From Hamadaea sp. (GTDB lineage Bacteria; Actinomycetota; Actinomycetes; Mycobacteriales; Micromonosporaceae): a DNA stretch of 64,000 nucleotides. The notes beneath the pieces were generated by a model, which ran no database searches, was not told the DNA's origin, and saw only the letters and a list, made by a program, of their open reading frames with translations. Position 1 is the stretch's first letter. Every line of letters starts with the position of its first letter. Shown in pieces: positions 17,401 to 24,679 of the stretch. The DNA is taken from contig NZ_JABFVK010000020.1 of the NCBI RefSeq assembly GCF_013362815.1, positions 59,041-123,040 of the forward strand, written 5' to 3'. The position numbers and the translations under genes are program-made.

Positions 17401-17567
17401 GCCGTCACTCCCTTGACCGGCGGGCGGCCCAGATCGATCGTCTTCGGATACGGTCCCACCGCCTCGGCCGGGCGGGCCGAGCCGAGTCCACCTACGACAG
17501 ACGCCGTCAGGACCAGCAGTAGTGCCGGTAGCCCGGCAAGAAACGAAAAGCGTCGATGACGAAGCAT
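14490..17567 (-). CDS. secreted beta-propeller protein with FG-GAP repeats
   Basis: A 1025-residue exported protein. The signal peptide spans residues 1-36 (MLRHRRFS, hydrophobic core, PAEA). Residues about 40-690 contain repeated blades of the PQQ/quinoprotein type (VSVTADGKYVYVTTYG, GNLWVGTFQGF, LYGGTLNC), likely one or two propellers. The C-terminal 330 residues hold five FG-GAP/VCBS units with calcium-type loops such as GDFDGNGCTDIALF, GDVDQDGRDDLIAA and GDANDDGRDDIITA. Both parts suggest extracellular binding of carbohydrate or protein; no catalytic residues are recognisable. It is a single-gene unit. Confidence 0.85.
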   Translation of the reverse strand: MLRHRRFSFLAGLPALLLVLTASVVGGLGSARPAEAVGPYPKTIDLGRPPVKGVTAAGGETARMADGKVRTWLAISGAPAEGDPAYLAEVDPFAGKMVARYPLGGAEGAWGVSVTADGKYVYVTTYGQGHAFRLTYTGRTLADLGAPSAGTSFLWEGDTDDQGNLWVGTFQGFTKPAPAGLLTSWSPTANWSTRDSYGDTYKYVRSVEYAKGQVYAGLGQFTKFVRYNPATDTSTDIPLPPGVPNDMYTYQLDDAGDYLYVYFVGGTSSPKAWLYNLVTQQWVREIPGYAGPTVSDEGSDGLTYLAMSGELVGYNAGTGAVTHTGFSLGAPKGIQRVVDPATGHETVVTGQADGSIVRYDLVTGTGSVTNWVDVGFQPVLTSLRSLGIGPNGWAYLGGYFAGGFAGYDPDAEVWHEYRWAHQVEGMASHGRKLYLGVYPNGALYEYDPTLPFDSANPRKLFDLQTYGQERPWTVISAGKYVAIGTSPKNSQTDGAVTLYDPATGAIRVFNGIAGAGEISALTYQNGILYGGTLNCCTIAGQSPGKIFALDVETGTKLWQATPLSGELGVNGLAFGTDPNVLIGLTAGKAFRFNVSTRQLLSSATLVDYAWSTSFNPRAVNLMFDKRDGKLYGTAVGTFLKLDPTTLVNSAPAGMKGGLFAASNSGRKFATQSVAVGDHTENHLIMSQWYGRPAGAAMLYGSGGSASAYRWNSTESAFQIGTGWSQSSGYDLAKVGDRMVSGDFTCDGVDDLAVGYDTGGALRFDVWDGTAIAAGPKVWGTAAVAPASVGARMTAGDFDGNGCTDIALFEAVAGTTGAKIHRLLSDGTSLTKTTAGDWSVASGYDLTNVAGRFASGDVDQDGRDDLIAAYSYGTYFRFHVWTSGTDYSGPEGWYQSGGFDLNAVADRMVVGDFDGDGDDEPALFYSYGGSHSRLFRWTTANAHFTLATPDWEVTSGYTLSLVGNRIAVGDANDDGRDDIITAYDYGSDFRYHVWLSGWSYTGPAGWFDSGTFDLSLVGGRVVMPVW

Positions 17568-17679
17568 GGACGGACACTATTCCGGTCTAGACCGGTAGTC
17601 AACCGCGTGACACCTGCGGATCACGGATATGCAGGCTTCAACCGCGCCGGGAAGCATGCGCAACCGTGATCTGCAGGGC

Positions 17680-18516
17680 TCACGCGGCGGCGAGGCGGTC
17701 GGCCGCGCCGGGATCATGCGCCGGCAACACGACCAGATCCGGATGGCGGCGGCGCAGCTCGTTCACCATCGACACGGCGTGCCGCATCGTCTTACGGTCG
17801 CCGACGCCCGGAATCTCCCCCGCCGCGAGCAGATTCGCGTCGTAGGTGAGGTCGCCGACCATCAGCAACGGCGCTCGCCCCGGTCGGCGTACCAGCAGAG
17901 ATTGCGACCCCGCGGTGTGACCAGGCGTCGGCAGCACGATCAGCGTGCCGTCGCCGAACAGATCGTGCCCGGTCGTGAAGGGCGCGAGGTCCGCGTCGCC
18001 GAGCGGCTCGTAGGCGACTTGCTCCCAGGTCAAGCCCGGAAGATCTATATGGGTACGCAGAAAGCCCCGCAGCTCGCCGAACGGCTTGCGCATGTCCTCC
18101 CATTCGGTGGCGCTCACCAGAATCCGGGATCGGGTGAGATCCCGAAGCCCGCCGATGTGGTCCTGGTGCAGATGGGACAAGATCGCCGTATGCACGTCGG
18201 CCGGCTCGTGGCCGAGCTGCCGCAACGAAGCCGCGAGCGTCTGTTCGGGCGTGATGGAGAACTTGGCCAGGCGATCGTAGAGAAGGCCGACCGGCCCGCC
18301 CGGGAAGTACGCCGAATCGGTGACCGAGGCGATGTCCTGCCCGGTGTCGAAGAGCACCACGCCTTCGGGGTGCTCGATGACGTACGCATTGATCGGCCGC
18401 GGCGGAGTCCAGCTGCGCGCGGTCACCATCAGCCAGAGGTAGGTGGGCTGACGAGTGGGGCCGACGTGCTCGGGTCGGATCTGGACGCTGCCGGTGCTGA
18501 TGACGGATACCTTCAT
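17680..18516 (-). CDS. N-acyl homoserine lactonase-type metallo-beta-lactamase
   Basis: A 278-residue metallo-beta-lactamase-fold hydrolase close to quorum-quenching lactonases. The dinuclear zinc motif HLHQDH is present, with further ligands in PTPGHTAG, VGDLTYD and PAHDPG. The preferred start is ATG 18516 (MKVSVIST) with AAGG upstream; in-frame ATGs at 18531 and 18549 would place the start inside the shared control region. It is divergent from a MarR regulator that probably controls it. True substrate may be a lactone other than AHL. Confidence 0.87.
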   Translation of the reverse strand: MKVSVISTGSVQIRPEHVGPTRQPTYLWLMVTARSWTPPRPINAYVIEHPEGVVLFDTGQDIASVTDSAYFPGGPVGLLYDRLAKFSITPEQTLAASLRQLGHEPADVHTAILSHLHQDHIGGLRDLTRSRILVSATEWEDMRKPFGELRGFLRTHIDLPGLTWEQVAYEPLGDADLAPFTTGHDLFGDGTLIVLPTPGHTAGSQSLLVRRPGRAPLLMVGDLTYDANLLAAGEIPGVGDRKTMRHAVSMVNELRRRHPDLVVLPAHDPGAADRLAAA

Positions 18517-18556
18517 GCTCGATGCCTTCATGTCAAATACATTACGCATCACTAGA

Positions 18557-18612
18557 TGTCGTGTCATGTATTGGTCCGAGGATGAGATGGTCCTCACAAT
18601 CATGTGTCGTGT
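18557..18612. promoter_or_regulatory. direct repeats between lactonase and MarR genes
   Basis: TGTCGTGT occurs at 18557-18564 and 18605-18612, each followed by a base and AT (CAT, AAT), between the divergent genes. One copy lies just before the MarR start. They are candidate half-sites for the MarR protein. Confidence 0.5.
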
Positions 18613-18623
18613 AATCTAATGCC

Positions 18624-19076
18624 GTGACACCCGTCGAAGAGCTCCGTTATCTCATCCTGGCTGCTCAGCGTGAGGGCAACCGACGGCTCGGCCAGGCTCT
18701 CCGCCCGCTCGGCATCACTCCGGCGCAGGCCGAAGTGCTGCGCCTGCTGGAAGATCGGCAGCCGCTGACCCTCTCCGGCCTCGGCGAGCTGCTCGTCTGC
18801 GAGAGCGGCACCAACCCCAGCCGCCTCGTCGACCGGCTGGTCAGCTCCGGGTTGGTGGATCGCGTACCGGGTGAGCAGGATCGGCGGCAGGTCGAGCTCT
18901 CCCTGACCCCAACCGGCAAACGACTGGCCCGCAAGGTCGCCGGGATCGAGGACGAACTGCACCGCATGCTCCAGTCCGCCGGATCAGCTCGCGAGATCGC
19001 CACGGTCGTCGGCTTTCTGCGTACGCTGGTCGACGGACAGCCCGCCGGTGAGGCGCTCGCCCTCCGCCGGGACTAG
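18624..19076 (+). CDS. MarR-family transcriptional regulator
   Basis: A 150-residue winged-helix regulator: recognition region GITPAQAEVLRLLEDRQPLT, wing in RVPGEQDRRQVELSLTPTGKRL with the conserved D-R pair, and dimerisation helices at both ends. Start GTG 18624. It is divergent from the lactonase gene and overlaps the end of the convergent kinase gene by 4 bases. Likely ligand-responsive repressor of itself and the lactonase. Confidence 0.92.
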   Translation: MTPVEELRYLILAAQREGNRRLGQALRPLGITPAQAEVLRLLEDRQPLTLSGLGELLVCESGTNPSRLVDRLVSSGLVDRVPGEQDRRQVELSLTPTGKRLARKVAGIEDELHRMLQSAGSAREIATVVGFLRTLVDGQPAGEALALRRD

Positions 19077-19990
19077 TCCTCCGCGAGGATCTCGTCCAGC
19101 GCGCGCCGGGCTTCGAGCGTCGACTCGTCCGGATCATCGGCCTCGTCCAGGCCGTATGCGCAGGTGGTGAGCATCTTCCACAGCGCCCAACCGCGTCCGC
19201 GCTGCCACGTCGCGTCGTCGACAGCCAGCCGGGCGCGGAATGCCGCCCGGCCTTCGGCGGTCAGCAAGGTCCACGCGACCGCGAGATCGCAGGCCGGATC
19301 GCCGACGCCGCAGGTCCCGAAGTCGATGACGGCGGCCAGTCGGCCCTGGTCGAGCAGAAGATTGCCGCGAGCGACATCGCCGTGGAACCAGATCGGGACC
19401 CCATCCCACGGGATCTCCAGCGTGCTCTGCCAGATCCGGCGCGCCCGGTCGACGTCGAGATATCCGGTCAGCGCCGCCAACGCGTTGTCGGCCAATCCGG
19501 CGTACGTGCGTAGCGGGCCGCCCCGATACCAGTTGTGGACCCCGGGACCCGGCCCGTCGGTGGGATCGACATCGCGCAGCGCGCCCAGGAACTCCGCGAG
19601 GTCGAGGGCGAACTTGACGGGATCGGCGATGCGGTCGCGGGTGGCCGGCTCCCCCGCCAGCCACGGATAGACCGACCACGCGTACGGGTACTCCGACGTC
19701 GGTACACCCTGGGCCAGCGGCACCGGGATGGGCAGCGGCAGCTTCGGGGCGAGTTCGGGCAACCAGCGGTGTTCCTTCGGGACGGCCAAGGCGTACTCCG
19801 CGGCGCTGGGCATCCGGACCGACATCTCCGAGCCGAGATGGAAGGTCCAATTGTCCCAGCCGCCGTCGGCCACCGGACGAACCGGCAGGTACGCCCACTG
19901 CGGAAACTGGTCGGCCACCAGCCGGTGGACGAGGTCGGTTTCGACCGAGACGCGTACGGGAGGGTCGCCGAGCATGGGGGTGTCGCTCAC
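19073..19990 (-). CDS. aminoglycoside phosphotransferase-family protein
   Basis: A 305-residue phosphotransferase of the APH family. IWFHGDVARGNLLL is the Brenner motif with the catalytic Asp and VIDFGTCGVGDPACDLA is the metal-binding DFG segment. The N-lobe (DNWTFHLGSEMSVRMP) fits ATP binding. The start is GTG 19990. It resembles chromosomal macrolide- or aminoglycoside-kinase-like proteins of soil actinomycetes; resistance cannot be claimed from sequence alone. Confidence 0.88.
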   Translation of the reverse strand: MSDTPMLGDPPVRVSVETDLVHRLVADQFPQWAYLPVRPVADGGWDNWTFHLGSEMSVRMPSAAEYALAVPKEHRWLPELAPKLPLPIPVPLAQGVPTSEYPYAWSVYPWLAGEPATRDRIADPVKFALDLAEFLGALRDVDPTDGPGPGVHNWYRGGPLRTYAGLADNALAALTGYLDVDRARRIWQSTLEIPWDGVPIWFHGDVARGNLLLDQGRLAAVIDFGTCGVGDPACDLAVAWTLLTAEGRAAFRARLAVDDATWQRGRGWALWKMLTTCAYGLDEADDPDESTLEARRALDEILAED

Positions 19991-20093
19991 CCGGCGGATT
20001 TTTCCAGAAGTTTCGGCGACGGGATGTAGAGAACGCCGATCGCGCTCCGACCCAGGCTCGGAAGCGAACAATGAAGGCTGGAAGGAGCCGATC

Positions 20094-20645
20094 ATGCGCA
20101 AGGTCATCTACTGGGTGCACACCTCCGTCGACGGGTTCGTGGACGGGCCGAACGGCGAGTTCGACTGGCCCGTCTTGGGGCCGGAGCTGTGGGCGTACTC
20201 GGACGGGTTGGACGCCCGCGTCGACACCCTGCTGTTCGGGCGGGTGGTCTGGAGCATGATGGCGGGCTTCTGGCCCAACGCCGAGCAGATCTCCGACAAC
20301 CCCCACGTGACGAGGTTCGCGCCGTTCTGGCGGGCGACCCCGAAGATCGTCCTGTCCCGCTCGTACGCCGGAGACGAATGGACCTCCGCCGTCATGGAAG
20401 CGGCCGAAGTCGCCGATCTCAAGGCGCAGGATGGCCGCGACATCCTGCTCACCGGCGGTGTCGGAGCCGCCGAGGCGCTGACTTGGCACGGCCTCATCGA
20501 CGAGTACCACGTCGCCGTCCACCCCGTCGTCCTCGGTGGCGGCCGTCCGCTCTTCGCCCGTCCGGCCGAGCGGCTGAACCTCCGGCTCGTGAACTCGACC
20601 GTGGCCGATGGCCGCATCGTCGTGAACCAATACGAGCGCGCCTGA
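20094..20645 (+). CDS. RibD C-terminal/dihydrofolate reductase-like protein
   Basis: A 183-residue NADPH-binding protein of the RibD C-terminal family (SVDGFVDGPNGEFDW, LLFGRVVW, ILLTGGVGAAEALTWHGLIDEY). ATG 20094 has GGAAGGAG 6 bases upstream. Members relate to the reductase half of riboflavin RibD, but stand-alone actinomycete copies have no known substrate and are not folate enzymes. Divergent from the kinase gene. Confidence 0.88.
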   Translation: MRKVIYWVHTSVDGFVDGPNGEFDWPVLGPELWAYSDGLDARVDTLLFGRVVWSMMAGFWPNAEQISDNPHVTRFAPFWRATPKIVLSRSYAGDEWTSAVMEAAEVADLKAQDGRDILLTGGVGAAEALTWHGLIDEYHVAVHPVVLGGGRPLFARPAERLNLRLVNSTVADGRIVVNQYERA

Positions 20646-20663
20646 CGGCTCGGAGGGATTAGT

Positions 20664-21281
20664 TCAAGACAGATCCCGCTGACGGTCGTAGGTAAGGGCG
20701 AGCGTGCCCGCTGGATCGCCTGCGAAGTGGTGCTGCAGCGTCCACCTCGACCCGGGCAGGCCCTCCACGAACAGCCGTGAACCATCACCACTGATCACAG
20801 GAGCGATGACGAGGTTCAGCCGGTCGATCGCGTCGGCCGCCAGCAGGGCCTTGATGACGCTCGCGCTGTGGTTGACGAAGATGTCGCCCTCGCCCGTGGT
20901 TTTCAGCTCCGCGATCACGTCTGGGGCCGGCGCGTCGACGATCCGGACACCCTCCCACGGTGACTCTTTCAGCGAACTCGACAGCACGACCTTCTCTGCG
21001 CCGACCAGCCACCTCGCGTACGCCCGGTCGCGCGGGTCGACGGTCTCGTCGTCGATCGTGGTGGGCCAGTAGCTGAGGAACCCTTCCGCGTTGACGCGGC
21101 CGAGCACGGCCGTCGTCGCAGTCTGGATCGTGGTGGCGATCTGCTCGTATCCGGCTTCGGCGAAGGGAACGTAGTCACGCATGGCCGCCAAGTCGCCGCG
21201 GCCCCCTGGACCCTGGTAGTAGCCGTCCATCGTGATGGCCAGGTTTGCGACAACCCTACGGCGACCCGTACGTTCGGTCAT
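20664..21281 (-). CDS. RibD C-terminal/dihydrofolate reductase-like protein
   Basis: A 205-residue second member of the same fold (LAITMDGYYQGPGGRGD, AVLGRVNAEGFLSYWP, VNHSASVIKALLAADAID). It is convergent with the other copy, with 18 bases between the stops, but the two are quite different in sequence, so this is not a recent duplication. TCTCCTC in the plus strand just upstream is a strong ribosome site for ATG 21281. Confidence 0.87.
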   Translation of the reverse strand: MTERTGRRRVVANLAITMDGYYQGPGGRGDLAAMRDYVPFAEAGYEQIATTIQTATTAVLGRVNAEGFLSYWPTTIDDETVDPRDRAYARWLVGAEKVVLSSSLKESPWEGVRIVDAPAPDVIAELKTTGEGDIFVNHSASVIKALLAADAIDRLNLVIAPVISGDGSRLFVEGLPGSRWTLQHHFAGDPAGTLALTYDRQRDLS

Positions 21282-21427
21282 CAGTCATCTCCTCTTCAGC
21301 ACGAAAAACCACTACCTTTCCATTTCTTGATCGACATTGCCAAGCCGGGTTTCGCCGGTTACCGCTAATATCAGCTTCACCATGGGCTTCTTCGGCGTGA
21401 AAGCTGAGCTATCCCGGGGCCTGCCCG

Positions 21428-21892
21428 ATGAGTGACGGGACCGGGGCAGTGCGTCCGGCGTACCAGTCGACTCCGGACGTCGTGGCGATCGTGGCCGTGC
21501 GCGGACCCGATGTGCTGTTGATCCGCGAGTATCGGCCCGCGGTCGGCGAGCGGGTGCTGCAGGTGCCGATGGGCAAGATCCCGGCCGGGGTCGAACCGCG
21601 CGACCAGGCGCACGCGGAGCTGGCCGAGGAGACCGGCTTCGGCGCGGGGACCTGCGAGTTCGTCGCGTGCCTTTTCTCCGCGCCGGGCTGGATGAGTCAG
21701 CGGATGCACGTCTTCCGAGCCACGGACCTGACCGAGCTCGCGGAGCGCCCACCGGGCGATCCCGACGAGGCGGATATCGAGCTCGTGCCGCTGCCGATCG
21801 CGGAGCTGGCCGAAGCCATGGCGGGCGGCGTGCTTCGGGACGCCCGGAGCATCGCCGCCCTCACCGTCGCGCTGCCGCTGAGAACGCGGTGA
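21428..21892 (+). CDS. NUDIX hydrolase with degenerate NUDIX box
   Basis: A 154-residue NUDIX-fold protein similar to ADP-ribose pyrophosphatases (VLLIREYRPAVGERVLQVPMG). The box reads GKIPAGVE...AELAEETGF: the metal-binding glutamates near the end (AELAEE) remain, but the first glutamate is shifted by one position and the usual Arg of REUxEE is Ala. It probably still hydrolyses a nucleoside diphosphate derivative. The last codons form the first copy of a 45-bp direct repeat that recurs 260 bp downstream. Confidence 0.83.
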   Translation: MSDGTGAVRPAYQSTPDVVAIVAVRGPDVLLIREYRPAVGERVLQVPMGKIPAGVEPRDQAHAELAEETGFGAGTCEFVACLFSAPGWMSQRMHVFRATDLTELAERPPGDPDEADIELVPLPIAELAEAMAGGVLRDARSIAALTVALPLRTR

Positions 21893-22127
21893 CTGCCCTT
21901 GATCATGTGCCCGTGATCAGCGTCGAGAGGTCGTTTTCGAAGATCAAGTGCCGGCCATCAGCGCTGAGAGCCCGTTTTTCGCTGACCACGGGCACATGAT
22001 CTTCGAATCGGACCTCAGATCGCAGATCCAAGGCACATGATCAACGCGGTCGTTGATCAGCGCATGGTAGGTGAGACCAAGGGGGCGGCGTGCTTCGGGA
22101 CGCCCGGAGCATCGCCGCCCTCACCGT
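21823..22127. repeat. 45-bp direct repeat flanking a palindromic segment
   Basis: Bases 21823-21867, coding for GGVLRDARSIAALTV of the NUDIX protein, recur without mismatch at 22083-22127, exactly 260 bases on; bases 21869-21870 and 22129-22130 also match. The 215 bases between hold inverted repeats. The second copy is a dead gene fragment ending next to the pectate lyase stop. Confidence 0.9.
21901..22059. repeat. inverted repeats with TGATCA cores
   Basis: GATCATGTGCCCGTGATCAGCG-type arms lie at 21901-21922 and 21980-22001 as an inverted repeat of 22 bp with one mismatch. Farther on, TGATCAACG and CGTTGATCA (22038-22059) form a perfect hairpin with a CGGT loop. The TGATCA-AC/GC-G ends are shared with the elements at 24073 and 62617. 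Confidence 0.8.
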
Positions 22128-22135
22128 TGCAGGTG

Positions 22136-23953
22136 TTACAGCGTGACGACCACGCCGTGGAAGGTCACCACGAGGCGGCCGTCCGAGGCGTACGACCAGC
22201 CCAGGGCGCCGCTGTAGGTGGTGCAGCGGGAGCCGTTGGTGCCGCTCCAGAACTGGTTCGAGCTGTCCGCGTCGCCGATGATCCGGTCGTTCGTGCCGCT
22301 GCTGAACCGGCACGACGTGTTGTTGCGGAACACCGAGGTGCCGGCGTCGAAGTTGAAGTTGCGCTCGCCGTTGTCGACGCTCACGTTGTTCGAGATCGAC
22401 AGCGAGCCGGGGTTGCTGTTGTAGGTGAAGCCGTGCTTGCCGTTGTGGTACGCGATGCTGCGCCGCACGATGTGGTTCACCGCGATGTCTTCGCCGCCGA
22501 GCTTGTAGCCGTTGCGGTCGCCCGCCCCGGCCTGGCTGCCGTCGCTGAGCGTGCCGTTGTTGTAGGACAGCGAGTCCTCGATGGTCACCACGCCGATCGG
22601 GCCGGTGTCGGTCTTCGTGTAGAGGTCCCAGCCGTCGTCGATGTTGTTGTGGGAGACGGCGTACCGGAAGACGTTGCCCGAGCCGACCGTGAGCTTGGCG
22701 GCGAAGCCGTCGGCGTCCTCACCGTCGGAGTCGGCGTTGTCGTGCGATTCGGCGCTAAGGATCAGGTTGTTCGCCGGCCACTGCGACTGCGGGGTGTCCG
22801 AGGCGATCCGGGACAGCTGCAGACCGGTGTCGTGGTTGAAGCGGGTCACCGTACGCTCGACGATGTTGTTGCTGCCGCCGACGAAGATGCCGTTGTCACC
22901 GGCGCGCTCGACGACGAGGCCGTAGAGGTGCCAGTAGTTGCCGTTCAGCGCCAGCCCGCGGTTGGCCGGATCTTCCGCCTGTGCCGAGAAGTTGAGCACC
23001 GGCGTCTCCCCCGGGTACGCCGAGAGCGTCTTCCGGGCGCTGGAGGTTCCGCTGTTGGCGGGGGCGATCGTCACCGTCGACGAGTAGTTGTAGGTGCCGC
23101 CTCGCATGTAGATGGTGCCGCCCGCGGCGATCCGGCCGAGGGCCGAGGTGAGCGTCGTCGGGTTGGACTGCGTACCCGCGGCACTGTCGGTGCCACTCGG
23201 CGAGACATAGAGCGCGCCCGTCGTCGGGCTCGTACTCGGGCTGGCGCTCGGACTTGAGCTCGGGCTTGAACTCGGGCTGCTGCTCGGGCTGCTGGTCGGG
23301 CTGCTGGTGGACGCACTCGGCGACGGGCCGGCCGAGTCGGTCACTACGACGTCGTCGAACCGGGCGCTGGCGTAGAAGGTCGCGACGCCGATCTGGCCGC
23401 TGGCGTACTGGGTGTCGGTGGCCGTCAGCGTGCTGCCGCCGTTGACCGTCCCCTTCAGCGTGCTGCCGGAGACCTGCAGGCTCAGCGTGTACGTCGTGTT
23501 CAGCGTGAACGTCACCGACCCGGTGGCCAGCGTCGTCGAAGATCCGCTGACCAGTTTCTTCAGCTCGACCGTGTTGTTGCTGCGCAACGCGAGGTAGTAG
23601 TAGCTGGTCGACGACTGGACTCGGGCGAGCACCGCGACGAACCGGTTGCTGCCGTTGATCGCGGTCGGCTTCACCTTCGCGGTCACCGTGTAGTTGGTCC
23701 AGCTGCTCGTGCCCGCCCGGGCCCGGGCGTCGGAGCTGGTGCCGCCCTGCTGGTACGCGGGCGTGCCGTCGGTCACGACCGACCAGGTGCCGCCGCTGGT
23801 GGTCCAGCCGCTGGCGTTGCCGTCGTTGAAGTCGTCACTGAACAGGGTGGCCGCGACGGCCGGGCTCGACAGTCCGATAACGACGGTTGCGGCTGCGGCG
23901 AGGGTCCCCATGACCGCCGCCATGGGGAGCTTCCATCGGAGTAGTGGGCGCAT
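22136..23953 (-). CDS. secreted pectate lyase, PL9-like
   Basis: A 605-residue exported protein that probably cleaves polygalacturonate by beta-elimination. Signal peptide about residues 1-33 (SSPAVAA). Residues 35-205 form a LamG-like beta-sandwich (FSDDFNDGNASGWTTSGGTW). A Ser/Pro linker follows at about 206-240. The C-terminal right-handed beta-helix carries PL9 features: calcium aspartates in NNIDDGWDLYTK, an Asp in EDADGFAAK and the catalytic lysine candidate in RNGYKLGGED. ATG 23953 gives a normal signal peptide. A LacI-type palindrome lies upstream. Confidence 0.9.
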   Translation of the reverse strand: MRPLLRWKLPMAAVMGTLAAAATVVIGLSSPAVAATLFSDDFNDGNASGWTTSGGTWSVVTDGTPAYQQGGTSSDARARAGTSSWTNYTVTAKVKPTAINGSNRFVAVLARVQSSTSYYYLALRSNNTVELKKLVSGSSTTLATGSVTFTLNTTYTLSLQVSGSTLKGTVNGGSTLTATDTQYASGQIGVATFYASARFDDVVVTDSAGPSPSASTSSPTSSPSSSPSSSPSSSPSASPSTSPTTGALYVSPSGTDSAAGTQSNPTTLTSALGRIAAGGTIYMRGGTYNYSSTVTIAPANSGTSSARKTLSAYPGETPVLNFSAQAEDPANRGLALNGNYWHLYGLVVERAGDNGIFVGGSNNIVERTVTRFNHDTGLQLSRIASDTPQSQWPANNLILSAESHDNADSDGEDADGFAAKLTVGSGNVFRYAVSHNNIDDGWDLYTKTDTGPIGVVTIEDSLSYNNGTLSDGSQAGAGDRNGYKLGGEDIAVNHIVRRSIAYHNGKHGFTYNSNPGSLSISNNVSVDNGERNFNFDAGTSVFRNNTSCRFSSGTNDRIIGDADSSNQFWSGTNGSRCTTYSGALGWSYASDGRLVVTFHGVVVTL

Positions 23954-24008
23954 CTCCGTTGCCTTTCCGGTGCTGGCTCGTATGGATGGAAATACATGGC
24001 CAGCGTAG

Positions 24009-24022
24009 GGAAAGCGCTTTCC
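24009..24022. promoter_or_regulatory. LacI-type operator before pectate lyase
   Basis: GGAAAGCGCTTTCC is a perfect 14-bp palindrome with the central CG of LacI/GalR-family operators, 56 bp before the pectate lyase start. It suggests repression relieved by a sugar inducer; no LacI gene is in the window. Confidence 0.65.
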
Positions 24023-24072
24023 GAAATTCAAGATTATGCGTTTGCAGGTTTGTTGCAGGCTGGATACTCCCA

Positions 24073-24124
24073 TGATCAACGGAGTTTTCGTGGGGTTGTA
24101 ACACCGCGAAACTTCCGCTGATCA
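24073..24124. repeat. 52-bp TGATCA-ended palindromic element
   Basis: An imperfect inverted repeat running from TGATCAACGGAG to a right end reading CTTCCGCTGATCA, with GTGGGG and ACACCGC near the centre. Its length and ends equal those of the element at 62617-62668. It lies between divergent starts, so it is not simply a terminator. Confidence 0.85.
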
Positions 24125-24162
24125 TGAAAATCCTCCTAAAGCGCCCGGGCGGCCGCCCCAGA

Positions 24163-24636
24163 ATGGGGAGCGTGGAGGAAACCCACCGCCACCAGGCGGC
24201 CGCGATCTACGGCACGATCATCAGCGGCTCGGTCATGGCGGCCGCGCCGCAGGACTCCGTCGTCACCGTGGTGGTGCTGGTCCTCGTCACGGTGTTCGTC
24301 TACTGGCTCGCCGAGCGGTACGCCGATCTGCTGGGCGCGTACACGCTGGGCCATCGGCTGACCAGGGCCGACATCCGCCATTCGCTCAGCGAGGGACTGC
24401 CGATGATCCGGGCGTCGTACGCCCCGCTGATCGTCCTCGTCGTGGCGGCCCTGCTCGGCGCGGACACCCCGACGGCGCTGACGATCGCGATGTCGTTCAC
24501 CGTGTTGTGGCTGTTCCTCATGGGCTTCATCGCCGGGCGGCGGCGACAGATGACCGGCTGGCCACTCGTCGTCGTGACCGCATCGGCCGGGTTGTTCGGA
24601 ATAGTCCTGATGGTGCTGAAGCTGTCCCTCCACTGA
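24163..24636 (+). CDS. hypothetical membrane protein
   Basis: A 157-residue protein with four hydrophobic segments (SVVTVVVLVLVTVFVYWLA, APLIVLVVAALLGA, TIAMSFTVLWLFLMGFIAG, PLVVVTASAGLFGIVLMVL). I do not recognise the family. Start is uncertain: ATG 24163 is chosen because the earlier in-frame ATG 24124 overlaps the last base of the repeat element; GTG 24172 is also possible. The channel gene follows after 43 bases. Confidence 0.65.
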   Translation: MGSVEETHRHQAAAIYGTIISGSVMAAAPQDSVVTVVVLVLVTVFVYWLAERYADLLGAYTLGHRLTRADIRHSLSEGLPMIRASYAPLIVLVVAALLGADTPTALTIAMSFTVLWLFLMGFIAGRRRQMTGWPLVVVTASAGLFGIVLMVLKLSLH

Positions 24637-24679
24637 CACCGGCTATCGCCGAGTACGCCCGAGGTGGCAGCATGCATCC

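Noticed and set aside
15522..17522. 666-residue plus-strand frame
   Set aside because: It is antisense to the propeller/FG-GAP gene, composed of Arg/Gly/Val-rich low-complexity sequence without any domain.
19073..19990. Antibiotic resistance gene
   Set aside because: The APH fold alone does not show resistance; no resistance-specific motif or mobile context is present.
20094..21281. Two dihydrofolate reductases as a recent tandem duplication
   Set aside because: The proteins belong to the RibD C-terminal family, lack folate-enzyme signatures and differ strongly from each other.
23210..23330. Short tandem repeats resembling a CRISPR or VNTR
   Set aside because: They code for the Ser/Pro linker of the pectate lyase; unit size and absence of spacers exclude CRISPR.
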